Source: JAJDOD01 sp050299835 | GTDB taxonomy: Bacteria; Pseudomonadota; Alphaproteobacteria; Rhodobacterales; Rhodobacteraceae | Assembly (NCBI GenBank): GCA_050299835.1 | Contig: JBNKWP010000011.1 | Location: 1-64,000, forward strand | Direction: 5' to 3' | DNA: 64,000 nucleotides | Part shown: positions 60,638-64,000 of the stretch, one piece after another | Numbering within the stretch: position 1 is the first letter of the stretch | Layout of the letters: the number at the start of each line of letters is the position of its first letter | Position numbers and translations under genes: made by a program | Notes under the pieces: model-generated | Databases searched by the model: none | Told to the model about the DNA's origin: nothing | Seen by the model: only the letters and a program-made list of their open reading frames with translations

Positions 60638-62224
60638 TCAATAACCCAACGCGATGCCGTCTTTGCGCGGGTCGGAGCCGCCAATCAGCACACCCGTTTT
60701 GTGGTCGATCCGGATCGCCTGTGCGCCACCGATGCCGACAGGCGCACGGACGACATCGTGGCCCATCTCTGCAAGCCGAACTGCGGTTTCATCCGGCACG
60801 CGGGTTTCGACCTCCAACTTACCCGTGGCGATGTCGTAGAAGCTGCGCGGACCGTCGATCGCCGTTTGCGGGTCCAGTCCGAAATCGACGATGTTGGAAA
60901 CGAAATGCGCGTGTCCCGCCGCCTGGTAAGGCCCACCCATGACACCGAACGGCATGGTGTAAGTGCCTCCCTGTTCCAGGCATCCCGGGATCAGGGTGTG
61001 CAGTGGCCGCCGACCGCCGGCCAGTTCGTTCGGATGACCTTTCTCCAGCGAGAAGCCGCAGCCGCGGTTTTGCAGGCCGATGCCGAACTTCTGAGAGGCA
61101 AGCCCCGATCCGAACGGCCAGAAGATCGAATAGATCAGGGAGACGGCCAGCCGGTTTTCGTCGACGACGGTGATGTAAACCGTATCGCGATGCAGCGCTT
61201 CGGCGGGTCGCTTCGTTACGCGTCCTGCGGATTTCAGATCGACCTGCGCGGCGAGTGAGGTCACAAGGCTGTCTGTGAGCAATCGGTCCAGGGATTGGCC
61301 CGTTGCATCAGGATCGCCCAGGAACATGTTGCGCACACCGTAGGAGAGACGGGTCGCCTCGGCTTCGAGGTGAATGCGTTCCGCACCATTCGGGTCAAGT
61401 TCGCCGATGCCGAAATGCTCCAGGATCGCAGTGATCAAAAGCGCCGTGACCCCTTGCGAGTTGGGCGGAAGCTCTACCAGGTCATGCCCCCTGTAGTTGC
61501 GTTTGACCGGTGTCATCTCGCTTGCTTTTGTCTGCGCGAAATCCTCGGCTGTATGCAATCCGCCGTGGGCGCGCAATGTCGCGACGATGTCTTCCATGAC
61601 CTCGCCACGATAAAACGCATCCGCGCCGTCCCGAGCGATCAGCTTCAGCGCCTCGGCCTGCGCGGCAGAAGAGAAGCGGCTCCCGGCAGTATAGGGTTTG
61701 CCGTTATCCAGGTAATGGTCCCGTCCCGGGCCGATCAGCCGCTCACCGAAGGCGGCCCAATCGAGCGCCGTGCGATGGTGAACGGGGACACCTGCCTCCG
61801 CGTAGCGGATGGCCGGGGCCAGTACATCGCTCAGCGCCATTGTTCCTTTGGTCGCGACAAGCCGGTCAAAGGCATCGATTGCGCCGGGGACTGTCACCCC
61901 ATGCGCCGAGTTGAGGGGAATCGTGTCGAACCCCTCGGCGCGAAGCCGGTCCGCGTCGAGCGCCGCCGGTGCCCGTCCAGACCCGTTCATCGCATAATAT
62001 CCGGTCTCGGGATTGTGCAACAATGCGAAGACGTCGCCGCCCAGACCGGTCATGGCCGGTTCGCAGAGGCCCAGAACGAGCGCGCCCGCAACCGCTGCAT
62101 CGACAGCGTTGCCGCCACTGCGCAGCACATCGACCGCCGTCAGTGCGGCCAGAGGATGCGACGTCGCGCACATTCCGTGGTCGGCGAAGACCGGCGATCG
62201 CCCAGGCCCTTGATAGTCATGCAT
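60638..62224 (-). CDS. Gamma-glutamyltransferase family protein without signal peptide (second copy)
   Basis: 528 residues, exactly the length of the GGT at 30610. Conserved sites match: GGNAVDAAVAG near residue 40, EPAMTGLGGDVF near 57, the autocleavage threonine in HRDTVYITVVD (Thr348), PFGVMGGPYQAAGHAHF near 430 and a C-terminal SDPRKDG. No signal peptide is present, so it is probably cytoplasmic. It overlaps the upstream GntR gene by eight bases and is followed by the TRAP genes. The likely job is removal of a gamma-glutamyl or similar acyl group from the imported acid. Confidence 0.92.
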   Translation of the reverse strand: MHDYQGPGRSPVFADHGMCATSHPLAALTAVDVLRSGGNAVDAAVAGALVLGLCEPAMTGLGGDVFALLHNPETGYYAMNGSGRAPAALDADRLRAEGFDTIPLNSAHGVTVPGAIDAFDRLVATKGTMALSDVLAPAIRYAEAGVPVHHRTALDWAAFGERLIGPGRDHYLDNGKPYTAGSRFSSAAQAEALKLIARDGADAFYRGEVMEDIVATLRAHGGLHTAEDFAQTKASEMTPVKRNYRGHDLVELPPNSQGVTALLITAILEHFGIGELDPNGAERIHLEAEATRLSYGVRNMFLGDPDATGQSLDRLLTDSLVTSLAAQVDLKSAGRVTKRPAEALHRDTVYITVVDENRLAVSLIYSIFWPFGSGLASQKFGIGLQNRGCGFSLEKGHPNELAGGRRPLHTLIPGCLEQGGTYTMPFGVMGGPYQAAGHAHFVSNIVDFGLDPQTAIDGPRSFYDIATGKLEVETRVPDETAVRLAEMGHDVVRAPVGIGGAQAIRIDHKTGVLIGGSDPRKDGIALGY

Positions 62225-62903
62225 GATCGCTGTTCCGCGCCGCGAGAAGGGGTGAGCCGTCGCGCCCCTGGGCGTCTGCCAGAAGCTTCATCAAGGTGAG
62301 GTAGTTATGTCCGACATGTTCCTTCATCAGCCTGCGGGCTGCTTGCGCATCGCCCATAAGCAGCGCGTCTGCGATCTGGCTGTGCTGGCTGTGTGGGACG
62401 CCTAGGTCGATGAGCTCGCTGTCAAAGTGAAAACCGACGGCGCTGTAGGGGCTGACCTTGAGCCGCGTCTCCCGCGCGAGCGAGGTTATCATCCAGTTCC
62501 GCGCCCCTTCATGAATAAGCGCGTGAAACTCGTTGTCGATCTCCTGCGCCTCGCGGGCGTTTCCGGCCTCCACGGCCTCAAGCGAAATCTCCATCAATGC
62601 CTTCAGTCGCAGGCGCTGCGCTTCCGGTAGACGCTGGGCGGCGTAGGCGGCGCAAAGCCCCTCAATTTCGCCCATAGCTTCGAACGCTTCTCCGAGCTCG
62701 ACCTCATTCATGCGGCGGACAATGGCGGAGCGACGCGGACGCAGTTGCACCAGACCCGTGCTGGACAGGCTTTGGATGGCTTCGCGAATTGGCGTTCGTG
62801 AGACGTCGAACCGGCTTGCCAGAGCCTGCTCTTCTAACCGGTCTCCAGGGCGATAGACGCCGCGAACGATCAGTTCTGTAATGGCATTTCGTATGTTGCT
62901 GTC
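62217..62903 (-). CDS. GntR-family (FCD domain) transcriptional regulator
   Basis: 228 residues from the TTG at 62903, which has GGGAGG five bases before; a GTG at 62951 would add 16 residues. The winged helix (ALASRFDVSRTPIREAIQSLSSTGLVQ) spans residues about 10-70, and the FCD domain with FHALIHEGARNWMI and HSQHSQIADALL follows. It begins the second GGT operon. TTTTGTATACGAAAA 60 bases upstream is a probable autoregulatory site and resembles the site before the first GGT operon. Confidence 0.9.
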   Translation of the reverse strand, partial: DSNIRNAITELIVRGVYRPGDRLEEQALASRFDVSRTPIREAIQSLSSTGLVQLRPRRSAIVRRMNEVELGEAFEAMGEIEGLCAAYAAQRLPEAQRLRLKALMEISLEAVEAGNAREAQEIDNEFHALIHEGARNWMITSLARETRLKVSPYSAVGFHFDSELIDLGVPHSQHSQIADALLMGDAQAARRLMKEHVGHNYLTLMKLLADAQGRDGSPLLAARNSDHA

Positions 62904-62961
62904 CAACGGGGCCTCCCGACTTCCTTGTCCAGACTGACGAAAACTGCACACAGGTCAATAT

Positions 62962-62976
62962 TTTTGTATACGAAAA
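62962..62976. promoter_or_regulatory. Candidate GntR operator TTTTGTATACGAAAA
   Basis: A near-palindrome around GTATAC with T4 and A4 flanks, upstream of the GntR-GGT-TRAP operon. TTGTATAC is shared exactly with 27516-27523 before the other GGT operon. Confidence 0.55.
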
Positions 62977-63058
62977 GTTGAAAGTGTATTCGGTTTCCGG
63001 TCAATCTCTGACCTTTTCACAAACCTTTGGCGCCTTCGTTCGAGTGATATGCGCCGTC

Positions 63059-63853
63059 TTAATCTGCGGCAAAAGCGATGGTCGGCACATCCACGACCGT
63101 CGCGCCGCCATCGACGGTCAGAACCGCGCCGGAGACCATCGACGCCGCATCCGAACACAGGAACAGCGCCGCTTGTGCGACTTCGCGCGGTGTCGCGGGC
63201 CGACCAAGTGGCACGTCTCGCGTGACCAGCGCATAGGCCTCGTCGATCGAGGCCAGGTTCCGGCGTGCCATCAGTTCCGACATTTCGCTATCTGCCATCT
63301 CGGTCCGAACCCAGCCCGGGCAGATCGTGTTGCACCGCACGCCCTTGGGCCCGTAGTCGCGCGTAATCGACTTTGCCAGGCCGATCAGGGCGTGCTTGGT
63401 GGTGACGTAGCCGCAGGCTTCCGGCCCGGCTGCGAGCCCGGCAATGGACGACATCATCAGAATATTGCCCTGACGCGCGACCAGATCGGGCAGGGCGGCG
63501 CGGGTGACGATCATCGCGGTGTTCAGATTCGCCGCAATGGCGTTTTGCCATTCCGCGTCGTCAGTTTCGGACAGGGTGCCGAACCCGAACCCCCCGGCAT
63601 TGCAGACCAAAATGTCGAGCGGACCGAAATGGTTGTGGAAGCACTCCAGCGCCTCTTCTACCTGTGCGGGGTCAGAGGCATCCGCGGGAAGGGCCAGGCC
63701 GCCGGTCTTGCCCGCGACCCGCTCAAGGGGCTCGAAACGACGCCCCATCAGCCCAACCTTTGCCCCGGCTTTCACGAAGGATTCGGCGATGGCTGCGCCG
63801 ATCCCCGTGCCCGCCCCGGTGACCAGGGCAGTTTTTCCGTCGAGGCTAGGCAT
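63059..63853 (-). CDS. Short-chain dehydrogenase/reductase
   Basis: 264 residues. TGAGTGIGAA (NAD(P) loop) near residue 13, VCNAGG near 87, MMSSIAG near 137 with the catalytic serine and YVTTKHA (Tyr/Lys) near 151, ending LTVDGGATV. The gene lies upstream of the second GGT operon in the same direction, after a 107-base gap holding the candidate operator. It follows a partial membrane-protein gene by 16 bases. Substrate unknown. The start at 63853 fits the first beta strand (PSLDGKTALVTG). Confidence 0.92.
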   Translation of the reverse strand: MPSLDGKTALVTGAGTGIGAAIAESFVKAGAKVGLMGRRFEPLERVAGKTGGLALPADASDPAQVEEALECFHNHFGPLDILVCNAGGFGFGTLSETDDAEWQNAIAANLNTAMIVTRAALPDLVARQGNILMMSSIAGLAAGPEACGYVTTKHALIGLAKSITRDYGPKGVRCNTICPGWVRTEMADSEMSELMARRNLASIDEAYALVTRDVPLGRPATPREVAQAALFLCSDAASMVSGAVLTVDGGATVVDVPTIAFAAD

Positions 63854-63869
63854 GGCGGTTATCCTTCCA

Positions 63870-64000
63870 TCAGCGTTGGGAGGTATCGTCGCGAGCGTGC
63901 CCGCCATCGGCCTTGCCCAACATCGCCCGTTCCTTGATGACCCCCCAGAAGTGGAGAACGATCAGCAGAATGATTGCCGCTGCAAGGCATGCGGCAATGG
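63870..64000 (-). CDS. C-terminal end of a membrane protein (5' end beyond window)
   Basis: About 43 codons are visible before the stop at 63870. A single helix (IAACLAAAIILLIVLHF) is followed by a short hydrophilic tail (WGVIKERAMLGKADGGHARD). This could be the end of a permease or transporter subunit co-transcribed with the SDR, but the family cannot be named from this fragment. Confidence 0.5.
   Translation of the reverse strand, partial: IAACLAAAIILLIVLHFWGVIKERAMLGKADGGHARDDTSQR

Noticed and set aside
1..64000. CRISPR arrays, tRNA or rRNA genes, transposases, integrases
   Set aside because: Looked for on both strands; no repeat-spacer pattern, cloverleaf or recombinase motif was found by eye.

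Overview
The window looks like a chromosomal accessory segment of a Rhodobacterales (Roseobacter-group) alphaproteobacterium. This rests on the high GC content, densely packed operons with ATGA overlaps, many TRAP, Tct, TAXI and ABC importers, an ScfR-type regulator, and a GC-rich hairpin repeat of a type I associate with that family. No rRNA, tRNA, CRISPR array, phage or transposase gene was seen. The organism assignment is inference from gene content.

Layout. 1-1.8 kb: end of a tripartite tricarboxylate transporter (tctB partial, tctA). 2-7.2 kb: a ketopantoate-reductase-like protein, a convergent ScfR/RamB-type regulator, a serine-glyoxylate/aspartate-glyoxylate aminotransferase flanked by 3' stubs that look like glyA and hydroxypyruvate reductase, and a beta-keto acid cleavage enzyme. 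7.7-12.1 kb (minus): succinate-semialdehyde dehydrogenase, an FMN glutamate-synthase-like protein and a class III aminotransferase. 12.5-20.7 kb: TAXI-TRAP importer, UspA and a HyuAB hydantoinase/oxoprolinase pair; hyuA carries an in-frame palindromic repeat. 20.7-25.3 kb (minus): a complete Liv ABC importer. 25.4-26.9 kb (minus): an AbrB-type membrane protein next to decayed tctA and tctB.

27.6-35.9 kb: polar amino-acid ABC importer, FCD-GntR regulator, signal-less gamma-glutamyltransferase (GGT), HemL-like aminotransferase, glutamine-synthetase-like ligase and a second GntR. This reads as import, gamma-glutamylation, transamination and de-glutamylation of an unknown amine or amino acid, and is the best candidate for an undescribed pathway. 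36-38.8 kb (minus): TetR, YtcJ-like amidohydrolase and DUF3237, divergent from a Pot-type ABC importer (38.9-42.8 kb) with a clear palindromic operator between them. 43.2-50 kb: LysR, TRAP importer, glutathione-transferase-like protein, CMD-family protein, LigI-like amidohydrolase and SDR, apparently a compact catabolic operon.

50-55.2 kb is a patchwork: LysR stub, GcvA-like LysR, DUF983, MocR-type regulator, frameshifted livG/livF remnants and a broken AraC-family gene. 55.2-64 kb (minus) holds a DsbA-like thioredoxin-fold protein and a second GGT system (GntR, GGT, DctQ, DctM, Tat-secreted DctP, amidase), then an SDR and the end of a membrane protein.

Three patterns run through the window. 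Two 528-residue GGT paralogues sit in operons with their own GntR regulator and importer, and both operons have a TTGTATAC box upstream. Each solute-binding-protein gene followed by more operon genes has a stem-loop just after it. Several module boundaries carry gene stubs, which suggests repeated exchange and loss of catabolic modules.
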